From positions 186,001 to 250,000 of the forward strand of contig BQMF02000331.1 in the NCBI GenBank assembly GCA_027922465.2: 64,000 nucleotides of DNA. Reading direction: 5' to 3'. Source of the stretch: Turritopsis dohrnii (taxonomy: Eukaryota; Cnidaria; Hydrozoa; Anthoathecata; Oceaniidae). The notes under the pieces are model-generated. The model was not told the DNA's origin. It ran no database searches and was given only the letters and a program-made list of their open reading frames with translations. Positions 34,790 through 45,544 of this stretch are shown here, one piece after another; position 1 is the first letter of the stretch, and each line of letters begins with the position of its first letter. The translations under genes were made by a program, and so were the position numbers.

Positions 34790-35503
34790 ATGGTTTGGTC
34801 AGAGTCCAAGAATGTTAATTTTACCATATCTGAAAACTCTCTTGGCGAAGGCACTTTTAGAAAGGCATTTCTAGCCAATAGCTTGGACAAAGATTATGTG
34901 AATCATTCGTGGGTAATTAAAAGGCTTAAAGCTGATGCAATATCCAGCATCGCTGACCTGGATCAAACACCTGAGCAGCAAACAAGAAAAGTGGTGCAAA
35001 TGCACTGCTTAGCAAAATATTTCACATTAAAAATGAAGGAGCATGTTGCAGAAAATTGTTCATCTGCGTTTGGCGATACTTTCGAGTATACAGATATAAG
35101 GTTTGGAGAACTTTGCGTGGAAGGTGTCAACGAATATGTGACAATTGAGGAGTATTTGGTGGGAACATTCGAAAAGTATTTAAATAATGATGCTAAATGT
35201 GATGATGGGCCAAAAGATGATTTGGTACAAAAAGGAGAATGCCTAGCCCATTATTCATACTACCAATCTGAGGGTCAGTTGCTGCTGACCGATATCCAGG
35301 GATGTAAGTATATGTTAAGCGACCCAGAAATCGCAAGTGTTAAATGCTTCAAAGATGGTGAACACATGTATGCGTTTGGAAACCTTTCAACTATTGCCAT
35401 CAAAACATTTGGTTTGAGCCACGAGTGTGGAAAGTATTGTGAATTATTAAAGCTGCCGAAATTGAACAAAGAAGAATTTCAGGCTATGGAAAATGACGTG
35501 TAG
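34790..35503 (+). CDS. Alpha-kinase (MHCK/EF2K/TRPM7 type) domain protein
   Basis: 237 aa from ATG 34790; the frame is open a further about 13 codons upstream. Features of the atypical alpha-kinase fold are in order: GEGTFRKAF (residues 19-27), WVIKR with the ATP-binding Lys (about 44), VQMHCLA, IEEYLVGTFEKYLNN (about 130), LAHYSYYQSEGQLLLTDIQG with the catalytic Asp (about 160-180), DPEIAS, a GNLS loop, and the zinc-binding end HECGKYC (His, Cys, Cys). The domain is complete and intronless, with no stop. It ends shortly after the zinc motif, so the protein is a bare kinase domain. It sits just after a truncated integrase, so it may be transposon cargo or a retrocopy. Substrates cannot be inferred. 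Confidence 0.88.
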   Translation: MVWSESKNVNFTISENSLGEGTFRKAFLANSLDKDYVNHSWVIKRLKADAISSIADLDQTPEQQTRKVVQMHCLAKYFTLKMKEHVAENCSSAFGDTFEYTDIRFGELCVEGVNEYVTIEEYLVGTFEKYLNNDAKCDDGPKDDLVQKGECLAHYSYYQSEGQLLLTDIQGCKYMLSDPEIASVKCFKDGEHMYAFGNLSTIAIKTFGLSHECGKYCELLKLPKLNKEEFQAMENDV

Positions 35504-37079
35504 GCATTTTTTTTCTTTCATTTTTGCTTGTTTTAGGCTTATCTATTTATCTTTTATTTTAATTTATTTTATTTTTAAGAAAATTTGCACACTTCCTTTT
35601 TAGCTTGATCTCCAGGGTCTGAACCTTTCCTGTAATGAAGGGCCAATGAATCGTTTTCCAAAACGTCGAAGGATAGCCACGTAATTATTGTGTATTCCTC
35701 TTGGGAATAATATGTTATCTACTGCGCATAGGAGTGTACAAAAGCAACACACATGCAACCAATAATAGAGCCAAATTGCGATGGAATCGTATTTTTCTAT
35801 TGTAGTAACATTTCACACACTTCAAAATATGCGCATAAAATTTTCGGAAATCTTGAAAAAGATAGTTCATTCTGGGACAGCGTTTTTCAAAATAGCCCGC
35901 GCAATAGGAAAAAGTGCGGAGGGTCCGCAGGTCAGGCTACGTTCGTATTTATTTTTTTTCCTGTAAGATATTGCTTTACTTTTTAGACAGTTGTATTTTA
36001 TCTTGTTTAGTAACAGTTGCGTTTGAATAACAGCTTTTCTTGACAAATTCTTAGTTATCATTCCATCTCTACCAATTTTATGACTTTCCTTTTGACTGGA
36101 CTATATTTTAATTTCAAACTGTGTGGACAGATAAAAGTCAAAATGGGGTGCGTCGAAACTAAATAGTTAAAAAAAATTGTTTACAATGTTTTTGACTGAC
36201 GTCTTAATTGAGAAATGAAACAAAAACGTACTTGCGTAGTCGGGTAATAAAGATGACGTATTGCCCTCGCTAAAGCTCGGCAAAGTGATAAAATCCGGGC
36301 CTGTTCACAAACTCCCCAACAAACACACGAAAAAGTGCCGACGGTTTATTGTAGTTATGGTTCTTGCTCCTCGTTCAGAGGTCAGTGAGAAAAATCACAG
36401 CCAAGCATCCTGTTGAAAAATGTTGCTGTTTCTTAGGGATTAAAATCGAGAAGAGGCCCTGGGATCAGGTTGACTGGAAAATAATACTGCAAAAAAATCA
36501 ACCTCGTTTCCAGGGCGTCTCCTTTCTGACGGGCTAAAAGAGAAAGAAGCCCTAGGATCTAGGCTGCAAAAATATAAAAACACTGCAAGTTAAAAGTTGG
36601 CCGAGAGCCGCCAAAAAAAGGTAATGATAATTAAAACGAAATCAAATTTGCTTGGCCGAGAACCGCCAAAAATAACATTGACAAAAAAAGAATTTAATTT
36701 GTTGCACAAAAAAAAATCAAATACTTATAAAAAGTAAAAACAAAGTGAAAAAAAAAGCTAAAAACAAAAATGAAATAAAAAAATGAAATGAAATGAAACA
36801 TAACTTCATGAAATCACACAACTTTCGACCACCATAGCGGTTTCATCTTATAGTTTGAAAAAAAAACTGAACTGTTCAATAAACGAACGTTGCGGACATC
36901 AAAGATAAAAATGATCCGGTCAGTGAGAAGCTTAGCATCGCGAGTGCCCACTTATGCATTTATATATTTCGACGTGGATCGATCAAGGCGGACAAGGTAG
37001 TGGAAGATGGCCTCTGAAAAGTGACTTTCAAAAACAAACCGTTTACCGAACCGCAAAGTTTCTCATGATTACTTACCAC
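35504..37079. other. Region after the alpha-kinase; repeats only
   Basis: Contains a foldback at 36445-36590 (CCTGGGATCAGG ... CCTCGTTTCCAGG ... CCTAGGATCTAGG) and two copies of the GGCCGAGAxCCGCCAA motif (36598-36615, 36652-36669), then A-rich sequence. Small ORFs at 35753-35986 have no domain signal. Confidence 0.45.
36598..36669 (+). repeat. Paired TTGGCCGAGAxCCGCCAA motifs
   Basis: Two near-identical 18-mers (TTGGCCGAGAGCCGCCAA and the variant with AACC) about 53 bp apart. A third copy of the core is at 33802-33818. TTGGC and GCCAA can pair as a short hairpin. Meaning unknown. Confidence 0.6.
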
Positions 37080-37190
37080 GCCATTACGTTCTAAGTAGTT
37101 TTACAAACATTTGAAATCATTATATAGTTGTTGCCAGATTGATTACGTTAATAATAAAATGGCTGCTGCGGACATTGATGAGCCCGAAAC
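37080..37190 (+). repeat. Plus-strand copy of the shared gene start
   Basis: Matches 33290-33375 in inverted orientation and ends in an ATG with MAAADIDEPE against MAAVDIDEPE in the other copy. Confidence 0.7.
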
Positions 37191-38541
37191 GGTTAACGGT
37201 AAACGGTTTACCACGTAGCTGTAAGTAATCATGAGAAACTTCGCATATTTTGTCAACAATAATATAAATATAAACAATATAAATATAAATTTTTTCATCT
37301 ATAATATAAACATACATAAACCTACTTAATGTTGTTGCAGATTCAACAAACGAACAAGATGTAATAGAGGAGCAATATTTTACCCAGGGCAATAAAAAAA
37401 GAAAATTTTAGCAAGGTAAAGATCAATTTTTAATTAAATCTATGTGTTGCACTGGTTTTTATGACATGCTCTGGTTTCTATAAAACATGTCTTCATTCTA
37501 ACAGACTACCTTCACCATCAGATCATCTTTTCAGATCTCTGACGTCAATGATAGCACTGCAGATGGAGAGAGCAGTAGTAATTATGTCCCAGTCAATGTA
37601 AAGTTTCAATTTCTTTGTTCTTAAGCAAAACATTGAAATATAATTGCTAGAAGCTGATGTGAATGACCGATAACTTCCTTATAGAATTCAACTATCCTAC
37701 CATCTCTTGACTTTTCAGTTGGAAAGGCGAATATACCACACAGGTAAAAAAACTGACCATGATAATATAAAAAATATTATAAATTTCTTCTGATGAAGTC
37801 CTAAGAAAAGTCGCATATACAATATTATTCTGTTTTCTTTGACAGAAAGCAATAGTAAGCTTCGAGGAATTCCTGAAAAATGGAAAAACCTTTGTCAACA
37901 AAAAACAGTGTGTGATCAGTCCACCCAAATGGTTGATGACCAGATAATCAATTTTGAAAATAAAATAAAATGCGTATAAGACGTTTTGGGTGAACTGAAT
38001 AAAGACATCACAATGATAAAGGAGAGACAGAGTGAAACATACCTGCTATTTCATTTAAACATGGAGGAAAACAGGGAGTTTCACTTCCATCACTGTCACC
38101 ACTTTCACCTCTGGAATTGCCTCCTCCAGCTCCTGATGCAATAGTGCCACCATTGCAACAGCATACAGCCATTGCCACTGAACCGAGCATTCCTCTTCCG
38201 GCAGCACCTGAACCTCTTCTTGCAGCAACAACAGCCACTTCTATGCCAGTTGACTTAAACATCATTTCACTTAGCAACATCTTCATGAACACGATGGATT
38301 TAACGGATTGTGCGTTCAGATTGATCTTGCACATGTTCCCATCTGAATTATTAAAAGTGCAGTCCTTAACGGTAAAGCGTGACAACCCCAAAATTGGATC
38401 CGACATGCATTGACTGGATAAAGGAACAGTCCATATTAAAGTTTAATGGAGATGAAAAGCAGTGGCAAGACCAACTGCTAAAGCTGCAAATGAAATTGCG
38501 CAAACACCGGTTAAAACTAAATAAGAACACAGGGTTAAAAT
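37159..38541 (+). pseudogene. Degenerate multi-exon gene of unknown family
   Basis: Starts MAAADIDEPE and soon hits a stop. Exon-like pieces bounded by AG and GT follow at about 37341-37416 (DSTNEQDVIEEQYF), 37535-37597 (DVNDSTADGESSSNY), 37721-37741 and 37844-37940. A longer 3' piece (38075-38410) is Pro/Ala-rich, then reads MDLTDCAFRLILHMFPSELL; a 1-nt shift later it reads DWIKEQSILKFNGDEKQW and LLKLQMKLRKHRLKLNK to about 38541. The last part looks like a BEN-like or coiled DNA-binding end, but I cannot name it. Frameshift and stop indicate a dead copy or a mis-drawn exon structure. Confidence 0.35.
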
Positions 38542-38680
38542 AACCAAATGAAAGGCTCATCTCTTATGTGTAAAATCTTCTTCCCCCTCCTAACAAAATC
38601 CCACCGTGATTCCTAAAATACAGTTGAAAGTTATTTTGATCCTGGTTCAACAATCCGTTTCTCAAAGTTTACTTTACAGA
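38525..38680 (+). repeat. Direct repeat, copy 1
   Basis: Blocks AAAATAACCAAATGAAA, CTCCTAACAAAATCCCAC, TGATTCCTAAAATACAGTTG and TCAAAGTTTA recur in the same order at 39205-39385, about 690 bp away. Confidence 0.7.
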
Positions 38681-39761
38681 AAGTAAGTTTGACGTCTTCT
38701 GGTCATTATTGCGAAAGTAAGTCACCACGAAAAGGACTGGCATAAAGAAATATTTCGTAATTATCCTGATTTAGTGCACCCCCTAATTTAATGTGCATCC
38801 AATGTGAAAAATAATTTTCAAGGCACCTACTTTAGTATACACTTCATAATTTTCTACAAACTTAAAAGAAAAATTATTCGAATGGTGTGAGATTACATTT
38901 TTCTTGTTTCACATATAGTCTACAAAAATCTACCTTGGTTTATCGTTAATTCCTTGATACCCTTCAATGAGAATGTTCCTTAAACGAAAGTTTCCCTCAT
39001 TCGCAAAAGTAAATCCCTAAAATTCCGCCTTCTTTTTCTTGCCAAACATACTCCTCTTAAAGTATTTCGGAAGTTCTTATTTATTTTTTTATAAGCATGA
39101 CTTTTGGCTCAGATTAGGATATTTTAAAGGATATGTTAAGCATTATACAGATTCTTAAAATTATTTATGCAAGCTGCAAAGGAAATTGTGTTGAACCTAA
39201 ATAAGAAACCATGTTTAAAATAACCAAATGAAAAACTTTTTATTGCTCATGGCTCACCTCCAAAGTTCAGATTCCCACCTCCTAATGAAATCCCACTGTG
39301 ATTCCTAAAATACAGTTGAAAGTAATGTTGATCCTTTTAAATAAACTTGTTGGACCAAACATTTTTCAAAGTTTATTTAAAAGTTCTTGTTTTTTTTTAA
39401 AGTATAACTTTTGGTTAAGATTAGGGTTTTTAAGCATATACCGAATGCTCGGCATGCAGAGTCTTAAAATTGCTTTAAAATTACTAATGCTTGGCTTCAC
39501 CAACATGGGTGTTTATAATGGTTCAAGAAAAAACTTGAAATACTGTATTTCACTCACAAGAAAACTTCTTGTGTATTTTTTTCAATAACCGAAACAAAAT
39601 TCATTTACTGACAAGCATATTGAAAGCACATACATTGTTTAATCTTGCACACCTTGATTATACTTTTTGTCACCGTTTTTCGATCCGGGTTTGCGTACAT
39701 CATTTTAGATGTGGTAAAAATTTTTACCCGGGTTACTAGTATTTTTATATTTAGTAGTGAA
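38681..39761. other. No supported gene; second copy of the direct repeat
   Basis: 39205-39385 repeats 38525-38680, consistent with a local tandem duplication of about 690 bp. No coding signal. Confidence 0.5.
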
Positions 39762-39992
39762 ATGGTGGTACTCAACAAGCAGCAAAAGGCTTTGACAATT
39801 TCAATAGCAATTCTGTATGACGATATTTATAAGAAAAGGAAAGCAACAAAGAAGAGAAAAGCGAAAAGATTCTGGATGAGAAAGTTGAATCAAGAAAGAA
39901 AGAGTTCAGGATTTTTTCACGTACTGACAAAGAAACTAGAACTGTTCGACCGCAAATACTTTTTTCGCTTTATGAGAATGTCACCAAGGTGG
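39762..39992 (+). pseudogene. Harbinger transposase N-terminal fragment
   Basis: From ATG 39762 the frame gives MVVLNKQQKALTISIAILYD, KRFWMRKLNQERK and FDRKYFFRFMRMSP, closely parallel to the start of the intact Harbinger transposase at 58952 (MAALNKRLLLL, KRWWVRKIFSEQK, FDHEYFFKQFRMSP). Homology stops exactly where the Ginger-like inverted repeat begins (39993), two codons after RMSP. No continuation of the transposase was found beyond the far end of that element. Confidence 0.7.
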
Positions 39993-40216
39993 TGTAACCG
40001 TAAATTTTTACTCCCCGGAAAAAATTACTCCCACAGTTATAATTTCCCGGGAAAAAATCACTCCCGGAGTAATAATTTCCTAGGAAATTATGACTCCCCC
40101 GTGGAAAAACTTACTCCCCTTTAAATTTCAAATTTATTTGCTTTAATTAGAGGGAGTGTTTATTTCCCAGTAAATTATATATTAGAATTAAACATTTAGT
40201 TTGGACATTTCAATCA

Positions 40217-41340
40217 ATGAAGAGTTGTTTTGATGTGGGATCAGAGAGTAAAATTGAAAAGATGGCGAAGACAAGTAAATCTAAGAACCATGTGGACCTG
40301 AAGGTAGTAGAAGAATTTTTGAGAAGGAATACGTACCCGACAGAAATTTCAAAGGCGAAAAACTTTAGAAGAGCTTGTAGAAACTTTTCACTAAAAAGTG
40401 GCGAACTTTATTACAAAGATTCGAGGAAAGTTACTTTTGAAAGCAAACAGAAGGATGAAATAATCCTTAATACACACGTAGGGATTGGTGAAACGTTAGA
40501 TCAAAAGCTGTGGCTTACCACCGTGGCTCTGAAACGACGTATCAAAAGTTAAGCGAACGAATTTTTTGGTTTGAAATGGCTAATGATCTCAAAAAGTAGC
40601 AAAAGCCACAGAGGCGAAAAAAGCAACGACAGTCGCTAAATTCATTTATGATATCATGTGCCGTCACGGTTGTATTAAAATTCAAATAAACGACAAAGGT
40701 AGGGAGTTTGTTAACGAAGTTTGTAAGTACCTTCATGAGATGACAGAAACTGAACAGCGTGTTACTTCTGCTTACCATCCACAAAGCAATGGACTTTGCG
40801 AGCGTCAAAATCGAACAATCAAAAACACTTTGATTAAAGTTCTCGAAGAGAATCCTGAAGGCTGGCCTAGCATCATAGAAGACATATTGTTTGATCACAG
40901 AGTAAACGTGCACTACTCTACTATATTCTCGCCATTTTACCTGATGTACAACTGACATCCCGTTTTACCAATAGATGTAAAGTACAATCTCGTTGACTCT
41001 GGCCTCTAATAGATCTGACGGTGAACCTGTCGATATTGATACGTTCAAATCAGTACTGGATTTGGCCAAATCTGTCAGAGAAACCGCCCATCAACAAGCA
41101 GGCCAGAACATTAAAAAGGTTCAAGCTCAACAACAAAAGGACTACAACAACCGTCACAGTGCCCCCCAAAAGCTACACTTCCAATCGGTTCTAAGGTACT
41201 GTTACAAAATCAAAAGATAATGGATAGAAAGGGTGGAAAATTCACGTTCAAATGGATGGGTCCATACACGATAAAATCAATTTTTAAGAGTAGACTTTGC
41301 TCACTTACCAATAGAGAGGTCTTACATTGAAAAAAAAAGC
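40217..41340 (+). pseudogene. Gypsy/Ginger-type integrase, internally deleted
   Basis: The N-terminal ORF (40217-40552) has a basic start (MAKTSKSKNHVDLKVVEEFL) and the first half of an HHCC finger (HVGIGETLDQK). A frameshift at about 40550 is followed by FWFEMANDL, then a deletion that removes the finger Cys pair and the first catalytic Asp. The core resumes at about 40656: IQINDKGREFVNEV holds the second Asp and HPQSNGLCERQNRTIKN the Glu. The C-terminal part (40993-41340) contains RETAHQQAGQNI and, in another frame, FKWMGPYTIKSIF and the LLKPY end typical of these integrases. Not catalytic in this copy. Confidence 0.75.
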
Positions 41341-41509
41341 ACAGTGTGAGTCTACTAAAACCTTACAACTCAAACGATGGCGTGTCACTTGATCCCAAAT
41401 TTCAACCTGACTCTACCAACTCTGATCCTACCGACCCTGACACCACCGAGCCTGATACCACCAACCCTACCGATCGAGACACTACCGCCAACATCACTTC
41501 TAATAGTCA

Positions 41510-41640
41510 AAGGAACTTTTTGACCTATTGCCTAATGAAATCGTGCAAATAATTTTGGTTGAATCCACCACTATTGACAATTATGCATCGGTTAGCAATA
41601 CGTGTCAACGATTCAAGAACCTGCTAGAGGATCAAATGGG
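41510..41640 (+). pseudogene. F-box-like motif in the Ginger-like element
   Basis: One frame reads LFDLLPNEIVQIILVESTT, then YASVSNTCQRFKNLLED. The LP-x-E-I start, spacing and V..TC.RF..L end fit an F-box, which would dock to SKP1 in SCF ubiquitin ligases. It is one frameshift away from the upstream Thr/Pro-rich spacer and separated from the protease ORF by stops. Short motif, so assignment is tentative. Confidence 0.4.
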
Positions 41641-41819
41641 AGGATATTTTGCCTATGGTGCATAACAATTTTCCAGAAAACGAATACCAAGCTTTTGAAA
41701 GAAGATCTAATAGAATCAAAGTGAGTGTGAGAAAATTATCCAAGTCCTTTGGGCAAGAAAGTGGCATTAATGAGTCGGTCCGAAAATCTACCGGTAAAAG
41801 GAATTGGCAATCGGCATGA

Positions 41820-42422
41820 TTGTTGATGCAAAGGTGTAACAGAAATTGGTTCGTTATTTTACGCATGTTTTGGAAAGGCAAAAGAAATGATGACGCGGAG
41901 GAGGTATTCTGGTTACGAAACGAGTTTTACTTTCTTAAGGAAGCAGACAGGCTAATCCTATTATCAAAGAACGAATGGCTCAACGACAACATCATGGATG
42001 TGGCCCAAAAATTAACTTGTAAGAAACTTGGCACCAAGGTATCGAACCAATCAGTGTTGAATTCTAAAAAACAAACTGAAAACCCTTTCCAACCCGTATT
42101 AGAAGAGCACGTACAACTTCTCTATGATGGTTCGAATCATTGGTTTTTAAGTTTTTGTTCAAACGGAAGAGTCCAAGTATGCGATAGCTTGCGGTCAAGA
42201 TTTACACCAGCGTCGAGAAGATCGATTCGTTCCCTTTACAAGCATTATGTCCCTGATGGAGGACGAATATCTTTCCTACCCGTGCAAAAACAACCAGACG
42301 GGTTTAATTGTGGTTTATACGCGATAGCATTTGCTGTTGACCTTTCGGAGGGTCATCGTCCATCAGAAATTAGTCAATTTGACGTCAGTGAAATGCGAAA
42401 TCATCTGATTGCATGCTTGTAA
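41820..42422 (+). CDS. Ulp1-like SUMO protease (peptidase C48) of a transposon
   Basis: 200 aa, uninterrupted. The start of the fold is seen in DRLILLSKNEWLNDNIMDVA (Ulp proteins have WL-x-D-x-x-I here). His in GSNHWFLSF, Asp in VQVCDSLRS, Gln in QKQPDGFNC and the nucleophile Cys in DGFNCGLYAIAFA make a complete catalytic set with correct spacing. Ulp1-type proteases cut SUMO or related modifiers from proteins. Its position 3' of the integrase in a Ginger-like element marks it as a transposon gene, not a host SENP. It is the best-preserved ORF of the element. Confidence 0.85.
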   Translation: MLMQRCNRNWFVILRMFWKGKRNDDAEEVFWLRNEFYFLKEADRLILLSKNEWLNDNIMDVAQKLTCKKLGTKVSNQSVLNSKKQTENPFQPVLEEHVQLLYDGSNHWFLSFCSNGRVQVCDSLRSRFTPASRRSIRSLYKHYVPDGGRISFLPVQKQPDGFNCGLYAIAFAVDLSEGHRPSEISQFDVSEMRNHLIACL

Positions 42423-43550
42423 GAACAAAACCTTACACCATTTCCAAAAGTTCTCAGCGATTAAATTTTACAAAACTTCTTTTAATCTGTTTTTATTATG
42501 TTATTTTTATTTGGAATTAACAAGCTCTTTAGCAGTTTTGACTCGATGTTATTTTGAAATAAGTTTTTCTTGTACAACTTACAGTAGGTTTCCTTCAATT
42601 AGCCCTTGCCTGGATTAACTACGACATTTGAAATTTTTTGTTACTCGAATACCATGTTAACCGTGAAAACCTTTTTGAGATTAAGATTTAGTATTTGTCT
42701 TTATGAAAAATGTTCGTTTTTTAGTCGTCATTTTATATTTTGCTGTTAGTTTATTCTTCTTAATTGTAGGGGGTCAAATTGCCCTTTTGCAAAATTTTCA
42801 ACCCCAAAATCATTTTATAATGACTCCCTCATTTTGTGAATTCATTGCCAAAAAGTGCCAAAAACCTTCATTTTTCTAGAAGTAGTCGCTAAACTCAGCC
42901 TAATAGCACTTCATTATGACCCCTCCCATTTCATGGATATTGCCCTGGGGTGTCGAAACTACTGCTTATTCGATCCACCACTACAAGAGAGTACGATTTA
43001 TTTAACGAAAAATATGCTAGGATCAAATTACTTGCTCAGTAGAGATGTTTTAAAAATGTATACATAAACTTTCTTGTTGTGTTTGCTGAAAAAGAAAACC
43101 TCGTCATAAAATCGAATCTACATGTTAAAGTGAACCGTTGTTACCCCCCATTTCGTTGTACTGTACCCCTGGTGACGCCAAGAACATTTTCATCCGGAAA
43201 AAAACAAAGAACGCTATCCCCACTGTAACGATTTTTTATCTTCATTTTCCTTCTGAAATATTCTATATTCCAACCAAGACAGTAGAAAGTGAGTTGACTT
43301 CAATTATCTTAACGGTATAAATTTTCGCCTTTTATGATTTTCCCAAACTTTAAGCATCGTTTCATCAAAAATTTCAAAGAACAAAAAATGCATCTTCATA
43401 TTTCCAAAGGAACAAGTAAATGTACCAGGTTTTAGCCTATGTCAATTCAATAATATTTGAGATATACCAAATTCCTCAAAGTTTCCATTTTGTTTTTGTG
43501 ATTTATTCATAATATACAGGAAGAAAAAGGAAACCGAATGTTGATCGAGA
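42423..43550. other. 3' region of the Ginger-like element
   Basis: No coding signal; AT-rich. ORFs at 42855-43067 and 43138-43320 show no domain. Confidence 0.45.
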
Positions 43551-45544
43551 TATGTGACGATTCGAAGGAAAATCACTACAAGCGATAATAGCGCTCGCAT
43601 TGAGAAGTAGCGCTAAATTTATCGCTAACATTGACGAACTTAGCGATAAATATAAGCAGCACAAAAAGCGCTTTCAAGAATAATTAATTAATTATTCAAG
43701 AATAATTAATTTGTTGCTAATATATTCATCATAAATATTATTCATCTTTCTGTCTTTTTTATACGTAAGTTTACTTGTGTGTGTCAACACAACCTTCAGA
43801 CAATCTTTCACATAAACTTCACGAAAAGCCGAAGGAAACAGGTGTTATTTTATTTAAACGAAAGTGAGTATTTCAAAAGAGAACTTTCGCAACTCGTCAA
43901 GCCGAAGTTAAAATGTTTTTATTTTTCCCTTCCTACATTCATACTTCATCCTAATATTGAACCTAAAGACATTATCGATGCAGTGACAGAAGTCAATAAT
44001 GATCACTAAAAACGTTGTGATCAACTTAATTAAGGGTACATCTCCACCCAGTGCAAGTGAAATGTCTTTCGAAAGAATAATAATAAAGGTTTTGCTATCG
44101 AAAAAACTTTTAATGTAATGTGTCTTTAATATTGTAAAAGTTTTCTCCCAAGAGCTTATAGAATGGCAATCGAACAATCTAGAAAAAAGAATTATCGCAG
44201 ATGGTTTCTACTTGTGGTTGCTTTCGAACTAACTTCTGTATCTTTAATCTCCAACTGAATATAGGAACCAGTCAATTAACTTCATTTTAATACACAAGCA
44301 GGTGCTACCTGTAAATGTTTCAAAATAATACATTACCAAATCGAATAACACAGTACCGTAATGCTTCGATTAGACGCCCGGGGCGTTTATTAAATTTTTT
44401 GAATTTTTAGGGGGGCGTCTATTCGAGGGGGCGTTTAAAAGAGGGGGGCGTCTATTGAATTTTTGTGAAACTCTTCTTTTTCGTAAATATAAATTAAATA
44501 TAAACATCGATAAAAAATATACAAAATTAAACTTCAAGATCATCGTCAAAGACAAAGTTTCCAACTGTTAGTTTAAAATTTAAAAAGAAAGGCGTCTATC
44601 GCAAATTTCCATATTTTTATACAAAATGAAAACATTGAGGCTGAAACAATGCAATGTAGTAGTTCTACATGCCTTAATTAGTGTGTCTCTAATAAACGCC
44701 CCTCTCTAGAGAGGGGCGTCTATTCGAGGGGGGCGTCTAATAGAGGGGGCGTTTATTTAAAAATCTCCTGAAAAGGGGGGGGCGTCTATTCGAGGGGGGC
44801 GTCTAATAGAGGAGGGCGTTTATTTAAAAATCTCCTGAAAAGGGGGGGCGTCTATTCGAGGGGGGCGTTTAAAAGAAGGGGGCGTTTAATCGATGCATTA
44901 CGGTATTTTAAATTGGTTTTCAGATTTGTGCTGAAGGTGCCGGAATAACAAATAAAATAAAAAGCGTTTCGGAAACTTTTTATTTCTCGAGAAATATGTC
45001 CGCTCGTCTGTTCAGTCATAACACAATGAATCAGAGTTTATCATGTCAAAACAAGCGAGTTTGTTTTGTATTTATTGCTATTTGGCGAAAAAATAGTTAA
45101 ATCACTGTTATTTGAGAACTTCATAAAACAACACATGGTATGTGAAATTGTATAAACAAAAGACTTGAACAAAACTTTTTGACGATAATAACGGTAATCT
45201 GTGCCCTTAGAGGATATTAATGATATTAACGATTTCACTTTCATCTCATTCGATATTCTGTCCGTTTCACATAATTAATTGAACCAACATTATTATACGA
45301 ATAATTTAGTGATAAATCAAATACTTATCGCTAAAATTTAGCGCTTTTTCGTAAAGAGCGATATTTATAAGCGATAATAGTGATAATGATAAAACTACAA
45401 GCGCTAAATTTATCACTAATATTGTTACTACATTTGTAAATAAGAACAAATTAGCGCTAAAACCCATTGTTCTTTTAGCGCTATTAGCACTTTGTATAAA
45501 GCGCTATTATCGCTTGTAGTGATTTTCCCTCGAATCGTCACATA
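43551..45544. mobile_element. 2-kb TA-flanked element with 42-bp near-perfect TIRs, nested in Ginger
   Basis: The left end reads TATGTGACGATTCGA, then GGAAAATCACTACAAGCGAT. The right end is the same on the minus strand with one change (GAGGGAAAATCAC). Inner copies of AGCGCTA and AGCGATAA motifs crowd both ends (43590-43680 and 45320-45510). TA at both edges suggests Tc1/mariner-type insertion. No transposase; small ORFs at 43779-44177 lack domains. The element in turn contains the MITE 44354-44905. Confidence 0.8.
44354..44905. mobile_element. TACCGTA-type MITE with G-rich GGGGCGTCTATTCGAG repeats
   Basis: TIRs: TACCGTAATGCTTCGATTAG on the left and TACCGTAATGCATCGATTAA on the minus strand at the right. 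TA borders may be the target duplication. Units of GGGGCGTCTATTCGAGGGGG and GCGTTTATTTAAAAATCTCC are repeated in tandem at 44700-44890, with fewer units on the left. It is nested inside the 2-kb element. Confidence 0.8.

Noticed and set aside
38008..38406. 132-codon minus-strand Gly/Ala-rich ORF
   Set aside because: Shadow of the Pro/Ala-rich plus-strand exon of the 37.2-38.5-kb gene.
40542..40958. 138-codon minus-strand ORF
   Set aside because: Antisense shadow of the integrase coding region of the Ginger-like element.
39993..41340. LTR retrotransposon (Ty3/gypsy) instead of a DNA transposon
   Set aside because: No LTRs, Gag, protease or reverse transcriptase are present; the ends are inverted repeats, which fits Ginger-type elements.
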